A stretch of DNA of 64,000 bases, from positions 62,001 through 126,000 of the forward strand of contig JAIXSZ010000027.1 of NCBI GenBank assembly GCA_027484425.1, read 5' to 3'. The notes beneath the pieces were generated by a model. That model searched no databases, was not told the DNA's origin, and saw nothing but the letters and a program-made list of their open reading frames with translations. The DNA is from Sphingobacteriales bacterium. Its GTDB lineage: Bacteria > Bacteroidota > Bacteroidia > Chitinophagales > Chitinophagaceae. The position numbers were made by a program, and so were the translations under genes. Positions 8,353-17,083 of this stretch are shown here, in pieces. The stretch's first letter is position 1, and every line of letters begins with the position of its first letter.

Positions 8353-9762
8353 TTAATGTGCATGATGGTGGTCATGGCTATGGTCGTGATGGTGGTGCAT
8401 AGCATGCGCATCAGCCAGCTTGAAGAAACCTTCTTCATCGATTTCCTTGTGGTCAGTAGCAAACTGAGTTTCTAGGAAGCTGAACAAACGACCAAACAAC
8501 AAACGACGATAGGTTTCATCCATCATTTTTTCGTCCTTGGTCAGTGTTTTCAAGTAGCCATCCATCCATGGTGTTTCGTCTTCGTCGTCTGGGCCCATAC
8601 CAAAGTAAGCCAACACACGTGTTTTTACGTCTGTTATTACCTCGTCGCGCGTCACATTAATGCCGTTTTTGCCCATTATGGTGTCGCTTATCAGCTGCCA
8701 ACGCAGTTGGTGCTCAAACCCAGGAAATTCGTTTTCAACTTCCTCTGCCGATTTTATTTTTTCACCACCTTCGCGCAGCCAGCGTTTCAGGAAGGTTTCA
8801 GGTAGTTGTATTGGAGTATTGTGTACCAGCAGCTCAAACATCTCATTGTGCAGACGCTCACCAGCTATGCGGTCAAATTCTTTTTCTAATTCAGCCTTCA
8901 CCAGCTCTCTGAACTCAGTTTCGTTGTTGATGGTCCTACCTGGGAACACTTTTTCATACAGTTCGCTGCCCATTTCGGCAGGAATCAGGTGACCTACTTT
9001 GGTAATGGTCATTTTGCAAGTTTGGCTTGCTGCGCCCGCATCCAGTTTCAGTCCTTTCAGGTATCCTGCCAGTTCTTCTTCTGTACATACCGATGCTGGG
9101 GTAAATACCAGTGTGTCTTCTGGTTTTTTGCCCATCAGCATTTCTTTTAGCTTGCTGGGCATTTTATCTAGTACTTCTGTATCTTCTACTTTTTCGTTGC
9201 CGCTCGCCACATTGCCGTCTGCATCGCACACTTCGTAGGTGCTGTATATGATATTTTCTTTGTCGGTCACTTCTAGCTGCGCATCTACCTTGCCCGATCT
9301 GCGTTTGATGCGGTCCATCTCATCATCCATCATTTTTTCGGTAACAGGTATTTTGTAGCGTGTCAGTTTCGATCCTTTTATTACTGACTCCACATCAAAA
9401 TCTGGCTTTATTCCTATCTCAAACGTGAAATCCACATCTGTAGGATTGGCCATGCTCAAGTGATAGTCGTTTTCTGGAGGCAGTATCATAGGCTGAGCAA
9501 ATATGGAGATTCGCTCATTCTTCATGTACGTTTCCAGTTCTTTGCCTGCTACTCTTATCACTTCTTCGTTAAACACCGACGGACCGTACATCTTACGTAT
9601 CATACCAGTAGGCACCATACCCTTTCTGAAGCCAGGTACATTTGCTGTTTTGGCATATTGTTTCAGTGTCTTCTCAAACGACGGCATGTAGTCGTCCTTT
9701 ACAAGTTTCACGGTTATCTTGTCATGCAACGTACCTATGTTTTCGCGCGTTACAGTAGCCAT
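8353..9762 (-). CDS. tig: Trigger factor with His-rich tail
   Basis: Ribosome-bound chaperone for nascent chains. The ribosome-docking signature PGFRKGMVP is at residues 43-51 in the N-terminal domain; the C-terminal helical arms follow. The middle (PPIase-like) region is divergent, as is common for Bacteroidota trigger factors as I recall them. The last 15 residues, MHHHHDHSHDHHHAH, hold ten histidines and look like a metal-binding tail, recalling SlyD rather than trigger factor. The gene is monocistronic; its upstream region has an imperfect -7 box (TATCTTCG on the minus strand, near 9838-9845). Confidence 0.92.
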   Translation of the reverse strand: MATVTRENIGTLHDKITVKLVKDDYMPSFEKTLKQYAKTANVPGFRKGMVPTGMIRKMYGPSVFNEEVIRVAGKELETYMKNERISIFAQPMILPPENDYHLSMANPTDVDFTFEIGIKPDFDVESVIKGSKLTRYKIPVTEKMMDDEMDRIKRRSGKVDAQLEVTDKENIIYSTYEVCDADGNVASGNEKVEDTEVLDKMPSKLKEMLMGKKPEDTLVFTPASVCTEEELAGYLKGLKLDAGAASQTCKMTITKVGHLIPAEMGSELYEKVFPGRTINNETEFRELVKAELEKEFDRIAGERLHNEMFELLVHNTPIQLPETFLKRWLREGGEKIKSAEEVENEFPGFEHQLRWQLISDTIMGKNGINVTRDEVITDVKTRVLAYFGMGPDDEDETPWMDGYLKTLTKDEKMMDETYRRLLFGRLFSFLETQFATDHKEIDEEGFFKLADAHAMHHHHDHSHDHHHAH

Positions 9763-10049
9763 AAGTTGTTATGTTTTTAAATGTTAAAAAAACAACCGGT
9801 CCCCATCATAAGGTCCGGCTTGCTGTTAAAAAGTGTGCGAAGATACAACTTTCCATACAGGTAATTATATAATTGTTATCTCTTAGCATTGCATTGTTAA
9901 CAAATCGCCTTCCTATACAAATAGCAGATGTTTGTTCAGTTTTTACAGTTGGCAAGCGAGTTTCAATCAGCTATTGTCGGCAATGCTGCTATTCATACAG
10001 TCCATTTCTCACTTACACAAAAAACAATAGCCCTTGTCACGCTAAAAAT

Positions 10050-10057
10050 TAATTTTG
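10050..10057 (+). promoter_or_regulatory. -7 box TAATTTTG close to the start codon
   Basis: Perfect TAnnTTTG match ending 8 bases before the ATG at 10066. If active, the transcript would be leaderless or nearly so. Confidence 0.4.
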
Positions 10058-10065
10058 TGGTGATA

Positions 10066-10659
10066 ATGCCTTCAAACACCCATACCGATTACTTCAGTAC
10101 AGATAGTGCCTTCGACAGTTTGTATCCCATTTACATCCGCAACCTGTCTGAGATGCACTGGACTCCTTTGCACATTGCACGTGCTGCAGGTCATTTTTTG
10201 GCAGCCACACCCAATGCTCGCGTTATAGACATCGGGGCTGGGGCAGGTAAGTTTTGCATAGCAGCGGCACACTTCACTACTGCTACCTATCATGGCATAG
10301 AGCAGCGGCGCAACTTTGTACAGGCAGGCAATAAAGTGATAGCTAAGCTGGGCATCACAAATGCAGAGTTAATACATGGTAATTTCACCGACCTTGACCT
10401 GTCAACTTATACAGGCATATACTTCTACAATTCGTTTCACGAGAACATTGTACTCGAAGACTCGCTAGATGATAAGATAGAGCGCTCGTCGGAACTTTAT
10501 GACCTTTACAATCAGCACTTGCTCAGCCAGCTTAAGGCAATGCCTAATGGCACTCGCTTGGCCACCTATTGGTTATCAGTTGCCGAAATACCCGGCTGCT
10601 ACAAGCTTTGTGCCACCTTTCACAATGATCTGCTGAAGTTGTGGATTAAAGAATACTAA
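10066..10659 (+). CDS. Class I SAM-dependent methyltransferase
   Basis: A 197-residue protein from the ATG at 10066. The Rossmann motif I is seen as VIDIGAGAGKFCIAAA, followed by YHGIEQR (acidic residue of motif II) and a predicted substrate segment IYFYNSFHENI. The frame is open upstream to 9928, but that extra part looks non-homologous, and a -7 box lies just before 10066. The substrate is unknown. The helicase-nuclease gene follows on the same strand after about 85 bp. Confidence 0.75.
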   Translation: MPSNTHTDYFSTDSAFDSLYPIYIRNLSEMHWTPLHIARAAGHFLAATPNARVIDIGAGAGKFCIAAAHFTTATYHGIEQRRNFVQAGNKVIAKLGITNAELIHGNFTDLDLSTYTGIYFYNSFHENIVLEDSLDDKIERSSELYDLYNQHLLSQLKAMPNGTRLATYWLSVAEIPGCYKLCATFHNDLLKLWIKEY

Positions 10660-10745
10660 CAGCTTACATTATTGCCATAGCTTCATTAAATTAGGTTGGT
10701 GCTATCCTCGTTTTTTTACTATCCTTCCTTACCTTCATAGTCATT

Positions 10746-13700
10746 ATGAAAACTGTTGTCAACAAAGAAGATCTGTTTCAAGACCGATATAATAACCTTA
10801 ACGACCGGCAGCGAGATGCTGTAGATACGATATATGGTGCGGTAATGGTAATAGCTGGACCCGGAACCGGTAAAACCGAAGTACTGGCTATGCGTATAGC
10901 CAACTTGCTACGCAGCGAAGCTCAGGTGCAGCCCCAAGAAGTGCTGTGCCTTACTTACACCGACGAGGCTACCAACTCAATGCGCCGCCGACTGGTGCAG
11001 ATAACCGGACCAGCTGCGCACAAAATCAACATCCATACCTTTCACGGCTTTTGTAATATGGTCATTCAGGCCAACCCTGACTACTTCTCTCGCAGAGAGA
11101 TGCAGGCTATAGACGACCTAGAGAAAGCCGAATTATTGCACACTATGCTGGAGGAGTTGCCTCAAGGGCACTTGCTCCGGAGACTTAGTGGAGAGCTCTA
11201 CCACGATACTAAAAGGCTAGTGAAACTGTTTGACATGATGAAGCAGGAACACCTTACGCCATCCAATATATCTGATGCTATAGACGACTATCTTGCCGAC
11301 TTGCCCAACCGTGAAGAGTATATCTATAAAGTAAACAGTAAAAACAATAAAAAAGGTGACCTGAAGCAATCTAAAATTGACGACGAAAAACGTAAAATGG
11401 AGATTACCAGAGCCGCCGCTGCACTCTTTACCAACTATCAGGACCGTATGCGTGCAGCTGCCCGCTACGACTATCACGATATGATATTATGGGTGCTCGA
11501 TGCCTTTAGTAAACATCCGGTTTTGCTGCAAAACTATCAGGAGCGATACCAATACATTCTCGTTGATGAGTTTCAGGATACCAACGGTGCCCAAAATGAA
11601 TTGCTGACGTTTCTTACCTCGTACTGGGACAACCCCAATGTGTTTGTGGTGGGCGACGACGACCAAAGTATATATGAGTTTCAGGGGGCGCGCATCCGCA
11701 ATATTATAGACTTCTACGACAGGCATAGTGCCGATATTAAAGTGATAGTGCTGCCGCAGAACTATCGCTCTTCACAGGCGGTGATAGACAGGGCTATGGC
11801 CGCTATACAGCACAACAAACAACGCCTCATCAATCAGTTGCACAGCCTGCAACTAGACAAAAACATCGTAGCGGCCAACGAACGGTTTCTGGAGGGTAAA
11901 GACAATGTAGAGCCAGAGATAAGGGTATATCAGAATATTCTACAAGAAGAAGCACACATAGTATTGCAAATAGAGGCGCTAAGAGACAAAGGTGTGCCCC
12001 TGCGCGATATAGCAGTGCTGTATGCGCAGCACAAACAGGCAGACAATATAGTTGCGCTTATGCAGCGCAAAGGAATAGAGTATAATCTAAAAAAGCCAGT
12101 GAATATCCTCACTGACCCGCTCATAACCCAACTGCTCAACGTGTTGCGCTACCTTGATGCAGAGCGCAAAAAAACCTTCGACAGAGAGGACCTGTTGTTT
12201 GAGCTTATGCATGCTCCCTACTTTGGTATAGCACCCAATGATATAGCCCTGCTGGCATTGTACATACAGCAGCAGCGCAAAGATAAAGGGGCTATTAGGT
12301 GGCGTATGGCACTGTCTAATCCGCTGATGATAGAAGCGCTTAACTTGAAGTCGGCAAAGGAAATGCACCGCTTGGGTCACAATCTGGACCACTGGGAGCA
12401 GCAGCAACTAGCCTTGCCGCTGCCACTGCTGATAGAGAAAATTATACACGAAAGTGGCATGATAGCTAATGTGCTAAAAACCGCACAGCACCTCAATACT
12501 ATTCAGCTTATACACTCCTTTTTCGACTTTGTAAAGGAAGCTTGCAACCGCGATATACGTATGCGCATACCAGAGTTTCTGCGTATGATAGAGCGTATGG
12601 AAACAGAAGGATTGCCATTGAAAATGCAGCGTGTGGTGCAGTCAGAGAATGGTGTACACTTCTTCACGGCTCACGGTGCCAAAGGGAACGAATTTGAGTA
12701 TGTATTCCTTATAGGCTGCACAACAAGCTTCTGGGAGAAGAAGAAGTCGGGAATGGGTAGTTTTTCACTGCCAGATACCCTTACTGCTACTGCCGATGAT
12801 GTCGATAGCTCTTACAAGGTAGAGGTAGCCCGACGCTTGTTTTATGTGGCACTCACACGTGCCCGCAAGCATCTCTATCTATCCCATGCCCTCAACGACA
12901 ATAGTGGCAAGGGGCTGGAGCCTTCGGCCTTTTTGGACGAAATAGCACATGCCGATGGCACTAACAAAATAGTGCTGAGTAATGAGCAGATAGAGAAGCA
13001 CATAGAATGGGCTATAACTCCTGTGCCAGATGTGCGGATACGTACTGCCAATGCTCAGTGGATAGACCGCTATCTGCAACAGTTTGCAATGAGTGCTACG
13101 CAGCTCAATAAGTTCTTAAAATGTCCGCTCACCTTCTATTACGAAACGATTCTGAAGGTGCCGTTTCAGAAGAGCGATGCGCTTTCTTTTGGTACTGCGA
13201 TACACTATGCGCTGGAGCGGCTTTACCTAGACCGCAAGCTGCATGATGGTGCATTTCCGCCTAAGGAAAATGTGATAGCTGCGTTCAAGTCTGAGATGTA
13301 CAGAGAGCTAGCCAGCTTTACAAACATTCAGTTTGAGCGCCGCATGGAGCAAGGCGAAACCATACTCAGCAGTTATTACGACCACTATCTGCCCACATTG
13401 CATACACAGGTAGAAATAGAGTTTACGATTCCCCGTTACCAGCTCGACGGAGTACCTATAACTGGTAAGATAGACAAGATAGAGATGCATGGTGATACCT
13501 GCACTATCATAGACTACAAAACAGGTAATCCTGAAAAATCAGCATCTAAATACTTGGCACCACCCAATGAAAAAGACCCACTGGGTGGCGATTATTGGCG
13601 ACAAATGGTGTTTTACAAACTAATGATGGAAAACTATACCGAGCGCAACTGGCACGTGAACTTGGGTAAGTTTGACTATGTGCAGCAGACAGATAAAGGC

Positions 13701-13901
13701 GAGTTTAAGCAATATACAGTGCCCGTATTTGAGGCTGATGAACAAGTAGTGCGCCACCAGCTAAAAGATGCTTACACCCGTATTATGAACCACGAATTTG
13801 ATAAAGGCTGCGGCGACGAAAAGTGCCACTGGTGCAACTTTGCCAAGCGTTATGAGCTCATTCGCACTGATGACGATGCTGAAATGGATGATGATGAATA
13901 G
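10746..13901 (+). CDS. UvrD-type helicase fused to Fe-S RecB-like nuclease
   Basis: A 1051-residue SF1A helicase-nuclease, likely acting in double-strand-break processing or repair. Walker A is AGPGTGKT (37-44); motif II is YILVDEFQDT; the motif III region is VVGDDDQSIYEFQGA; motif VI appears as VARRLFYVALTRARKHL. The C-terminal third is a PD-(D/E)XK nuclease with Asp910, Asp923 and Lys925 (IIDYKTG). Four cysteines frame the nuclease, Cys793 (KFLKCPLTFYYE) and Cys1022, Cys1027, Cys1030 (CGDEKCHWC), matching the 4Fe-4S arrangement of AddB-type nucleases. It therefore resembles a one-chain AddAB; no second subunit lies beside it. The tail is acidic. Confidence 0.9.
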   Translation: MKTVVNKEDLFQDRYNNLNDRQRDAVDTIYGAVMVIAGPGTGKTEVLAMRIANLLRSEAQVQPQEVLCLTYTDEATNSMRRRLVQITGPAAHKINIHTFHGFCNMVIQANPDYFSRREMQAIDDLEKAELLHTMLEELPQGHLLRRLSGELYHDTKRLVKLFDMMKQEHLTPSNISDAIDDYLADLPNREEYIYKVNSKNNKKGDLKQSKIDDEKRKMEITRAAAALFTNYQDRMRAAARYDYHDMILWVLDAFSKHPVLLQNYQERYQYILVDEFQDTNGAQNELLTFLTSYWDNPNVFVVGDDDQSIYEFQGARIRNIIDFYDRHSADIKVIVLPQNYRSSQAVIDRAMAAIQHNKQRLINQLHSLQLDKNIVAANERFLEGKDNVEPEIRVYQNILQEEAHIVLQIEALRDKGVPLRDIAVLYAQHKQADNIVALMQRKGIEYNLKKPVNILTDPLITQLLNVLRYLDAERKKTFDREDLLFELMHAPYFGIAPNDIALLALYIQQQRKDKGAIRWRMALSNPLMIEALNLKSAKEMHRLGHNLDHWEQQQLALPLPLLIEKIIHESGMIANVLKTAQHLNTIQLIHSFFDFVKEACNRDIRMRIPEFLRMIERMETEGLPLKMQRVVQSENGVHFFTAHGAKGNEFEYVFLIGCTTSFWEKKKSGMGSFSLPDTLTATADDVDSSYKVEVARRLFYVALTRARKHLYLSHALNDNSGKGLEPSAFLDEIAHADGTNKIVLSNEQIEKHIEWAITPVPDVRIRTANAQWIDRYLQQFAMSATQLNKFLKCPLTFYYETILKVPFQKSDALSFGTAIHYALERLYLDRKLHDGAFPPKENVIAAFKSEMYRELASFTNIQFERRMEQGETILSSYYDHYLPTLHTQVEIEFTIPRYQLDGVPITGKIDKIEMHGDTCTIIDYKTGNPEKSASKYLAPPNEKDPLGGDYWRQMVFYKLMMENYTERNWHVNLGKFDYVQQTDKGEFKQYTVPVFEADEQVVRHQLKDAYTRIMNHEFDKGCGDEKCHWCNFAKRYELIRTDDDAEMDDDE

Positions 13902-13998
13902 TCGTACACTGGTACGTTTTTTGTTGAGGCAACTAATTGTTGTCGCTTAATCGAGGTTTGCGAATTTTTTGTGTCAATATTGGCAAATGTTTTTTAAA

Positions 13999-14579
13999 TC
14001 AATTTGGTAACTCATGATATGGAACTGCTGAAACAACATTTCCGTCTTTGAATTGTGCGAGTACGATGTGTTTACCAGTAGTGTCAATAATTTGGATGTT
14101 ATTAACAGCATCCAGATGTACCTCCAGTTTTTCTAGGTTTCCATAAAAATTATCTTCAATTGTTCGTCTGTCTACCCAGTGTCCTCCTTCTCTTGCTCGT
14201 TCTATAACCCGTATTTGAGATATTTCTGGGTTTGCCAACCCTAAAAAAATCAGATTAACTTGAAATCCTTTTTCTTTAAATTTTCTAGGTGTTTCCCAAG
14301 TACTATCGTTAGTGAAATGACCTTCGTAAACATAGTTTTTGTTATTTGTCAAAGCCTCTGCTACTTGGTTTTCAAAAGTTTCAACAGTATGAGCATATGC
14401 TAATTTTTAAGCTCCTTTGGTGCTTTTATTGTTTGCCATAACTCATTTCTTTTCTGAATAAATAACTTGTCACCATCAAAAACCGAACAAGTATTTTTTA
14501 TATAGTTTGGAAGATAATTAGGACCAATACTCGATTTACCCGCACCATTAGACCCTGTGATTATGTAAAGTTCCGGCAT
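13999..14579 (-). pseudogene. Zeta-toxin family kinase, frameshifted
   Basis: Zeta toxins are P-loop kinases that phosphorylate UDP-GlcNAc-type sugars (family knowledge). The N-terminal fragment begins MPELYIITGSNGAGKSS (Walker A at 9-17) and stops at 14400; the C-terminal fragment continues in another frame with NYVYEGHFT, FLGLANPE and RVIERAREGGHWV, all typical of the family. The break is in a run of five A residues on the coding strand (TTTTT at 14404-14408 on the plus strand). One extra A would join the frames as KELKKLAYAHTVETFENQ and give 193 residues, the normal family length. This could be a real inactivation, slippage, or an assembly error. Confidence 0.8.
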
Positions 14580-14583
14580 CGCA

Positions 14584-14844
14584 TTAACGCTGTAGGAATT
14601 CGTTTCGGATACGCATAGCTTCAATCAGAGATAGCTCACGAATTATGGTAAAATCTCGGTCGCTATTTGTTCGTAAAGCAACTAATTTTATTTTCCCATC
14701 CGGGTATTCAAGATAGCATTCATTATCTGCAAGCTCCTCGGCGTTGATCATAAACGGTAATCCAAGTGAATGTTTATTGTGCCTTAATTGCTTTACAGCA
14801 TCATTACCTATTTTCTCTAATAATGTTACTTCTATTGTGTGCAT
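14584..14844 (-). CDS. Probable antitoxin of the zeta-toxin pair
   Basis: An 86-residue ORF that ends 4 bases before the zeta-like ATG at 14579, the tight spacing of toxin-antitoxin operons with the antitoxin first. It starts MHTIEVTLLEKIGNDAVKQL and has an amphipathic C-terminus (RELSLIEAMRIRNEFLQR). I do not recognise a named antitoxin family, so the call rests on position, size and charge. If the toxin frameshift is real, this gene may no longer be under selection. Confidence 0.6.
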   Translation of the reverse strand: MHTIEVTLLEKIGNDAVKQLRHNKHSLGLPFMINAEELADNECYLEYPDGKIKLVALRTNSDRDFTIIRELSLIEAMRIRNEFLQR

Positions 14845-14964
14845 ATTGATGCCATTATATTGCTTACAAATTTACCGATTTTTTGTCACTGTACGTTTTT
14901 TGCATTGCTATGGCAAGCTGTTGTTATTCCACATTTATTAATCGGCTTTTTGCATTTTAACTTA

Positions 14965-15900
14965 TCACCTACTCACCACAAATCTTTTACTGGCACACAC
15001 CTTGTCATCGGCGCATTGTAGCATGTATACCCCATTGGGGAGGTCGCTAATGTCTATATCTGTTGCGGTATAGTTGTTCATGATGCGCATGGTCTGCCCT
15101 AGGCTGTTGGTTATCCGTATTTGTGGCCGGTGCATGGGCTGTGCATAGCTCACTCGCAGCGTGCTTTGCGCAGGGGTGGGGTACACTGTTATTAGGTTAT
15201 TGGAGGCGTAGGGGTCTGTTACACTTTCCGCTGCATCGTAGAATTTGAAATCATCGAACATTAACCCATCCTTGTTAGTTTCATTACTATCAGTAATAAA
15301 AGTAAATCGGTAAAGAGTAATACCAGTGTCTATATTTTGATAATTGAATACATGTATGGAGTCAGGGATATGGATACGACAAGTGAAAAATTTCCACCCA
15401 TTGCTATTGCCTGACAAAACAGGCTTTTTATATGCAGAACCTGAGTAATCATTCCAACTTACTACCCCACTTGTATCATTAAGTAAGTCTATCCATGTAT
15501 CACCATTATTGGGTGAATATTCTATTTTCCCATAGTCAGTAATGGTGTCAGAGTTGACATAGTACATTCCTTCAAATAAATGCCACCCCCAATCAATACT
15601 GGCTGTGCCTGGTCTTTTTGCAAACATGAACCAAGAAGTATCATTAGTTCTGTATGTGTTTGTTTTGTCAGTAACTATAACATTTATGGGTGAGAATGCT
15701 GTGTCAAAAACACTTTTGTTGGGTATGCCTATTTCCCAAACATTCACAGTATCAGTGCTGTCCTTTTGTATCAGGCAGTTGTAATCAACAATACTATTAT
15801 CAAAGTTGTAAATAAAATCAAATGGTCCACCAACACACTGCCCATACCCCTTACAGCAGCTTATTATCAGTAGTATTACAGCAAGTATACTCTTATTCAT
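14965..15900 (-). CDS. T9SS cargo protein, paralogue 1
   Basis: Secreted protein of about 311 residues from MNKSILAVILLIISCCKGYGQC (base 15900; the frame is open to 15948). The body looks beta-rich and begins near the FDFIYNFDNSIVDYNCLIQ segment, and includes LMFDDFKFYD. It ends in a type A T9SS sorting domain (TVYPTPAQSTLRVSY, GVYMLQC, CASKRFVVSR) that directs export and surface attachment. It is a tandem duplicate of the upstream gene at 15948-16874: signal peptide and sorting domain are almost identical and the body is clearly homologous. The function of the body is unknown. Confidence 0.85.
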   Translation of the reverse strand: MNKSILAVILLIISCCKGYGQCVGGPFDFIYNFDNSIVDYNCLIQKDSTDTVNVWEIGIPNKSVFDTAFSPINVIVTDKTNTYRTNDTSWFMFAKRPGTASIDWGWHLFEGMYYVNSDTITDYGKIEYSPNNGDTWIDLLNDTSGVVSWNDYSGSAYKKPVLSGNSNGWKFFTCRIHIPDSIHVFNYQNIDTGITLYRFTFITDSNETNKDGLMFDDFKFYDAAESVTDPYASNNLITVYPTPAQSTLRVSYAQPMHRPQIRITNSLGQTMRIMNNYTATDIDISDLPNGVYMLQCADDKVCASKRFVVSR

Positions 15901-15947
15901 AGTGGTTTTTTTTGTTGTTGTTACTATTGTTTTTATGTGGTTTGTCA

Positions 15948-16874
15948 TTACCTACTTACCACAAATCTTTTACTGGCGCACCCCTTGTCATCGGCACATT
16001 GTAACATGTATACCCCATTGGGTAGGTCGCTGATATCTATGTCGGTAGCGGTGTAGTGGTTCATGATGCGCATGGTCTGCCCCATGCTGTTGGTAATGCG
16101 TATTTGTGGCTGGTGCATGGGCTGTGCATAGCTCACCCGCAGCGTGCTTTGCGCAGGGGTGGGGTACACTGTTATCAGGTTGTTGGAGGCGTATGGGTCT
16201 GTGACACTTTCTATTCCTTCATATATGGATATGTCATCAAACATCAAGCCATCTTTATAGGTTTCTACACTATCGGTAATAAAAGTGAATTTATATAACA
16301 TAGTATCAGAGAATCTGCTTAATTCAAATACATGTATCGAGTCAGGTATGTTTATTCTACACCTGAACTGTTTCCACCCATTGCTGTTGCCAGTTAATAC
16401 AGGTTTTTGTGTTCCCCATGAGTCCCATAATACTAGCCCTGTAGTGTCTTCCAATATATTTATCCAAGTCAGACCTTTATTGGGCGAAAATTCTATTCGC
16501 CCAAAGTCAGTTAATGTGTCTGAGTTGGCATAGTAGAGACCTCCCAATGTATGCCAATGCCAATATCTACTTGAGGGACCTGGAATTACAGCAAACATAA
16601 AAACAGAGGTGTCATTGGGTTTGTAGGTATTTGTGGTATCAGTTACTATAACATTAACGGGTGAGTAAGCACTATCAAAAACTGTTTTGTGGGGTATGCC
16701 TATTTGCCACCTATTTACAGTATCGGTGCTGTCTCTTTGTATAAGGCAGTTATAATAAGATGTGGTATTCTCGAAATCTATTATTGAGAACCAAATATCT
16801 GTTAGACCACACTGCCCATACCCTTTACAGCAGCTTATTATTAGTATTAAAATAGCGAGTATGCTTTTTTTCAT
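15948..16874 (-). CDS. T9SS cargo protein, paralogue 2
   Basis: A 308-residue secreted protein starting MKKSILAILILIISCCKGYGQC. It shares with its downstream copy the motifs YNCLIQRDSTDTVNRWQIG, LTGNSNGWKQFRCRI and FTFITDSVETYKDGLMFDD. The C-terminal 80 residues are a T9SS type A sorting domain, differing from the copy at only a few positions. The end overlaps the open frame of the next gene, so both are likely one transcript. The much higher identity of the sorting domains than of the bodies suggests gene conversion at the 3' ends or faster divergence of the bodies. Confidence 0.85.
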   Translation of the reverse strand: MKKSILAILILIISCCKGYGQCGLTDIWFSIIDFENTTSYYNCLIQRDSTDTVNRWQIGIPHKTVFDSAYSPVNVIVTDTTNTYKPNDTSVFMFAVIPGPSSRYWHWHTLGGLYYANSDTLTDFGRIEFSPNKGLTWINILEDTTGLVLWDSWGTQKPVLTGNSNGWKQFRCRINIPDSIHVFELSRFSDTMLYKFTFITDSVETYKDGLMFDDISIYEGIESVTDPYASNNLITVYPTPAQSTLRVSYAQPMHQPQIRITNSMGQTMRIMNHYTATDIDISDLPNGVYMLQCADDKGCASKRFVVSR

Positions 16875-17024
16875 AGTTATTCGTTTATAGTCACTCTAAG
16901 TTACTGTCTATTTTTATCATTCAAAAATTAGATATTAATAACCGTTGGTTGTAAGTGTATGACGGGTAGTTAAGTCTGTGAATTATTTAACATATTTGCA
17001 ACGCTCATCGTCTTTCACTACCCC

Positions 17025-17032
17025 TACATTTG
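17025..17032 (+). promoter_or_regulatory. -7 box TACATTTG
   Basis: Perfect TAnnTTTG match 51 bases before the ATG at 17084, inside the divergent intergenic region between the T9SS cargo genes. Confidence 0.45.
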
Positions 17033-17083
17033 TGCTGATTATATTAAATCATCACCTTTTCAACCACTATTAAAAAACTAAAC

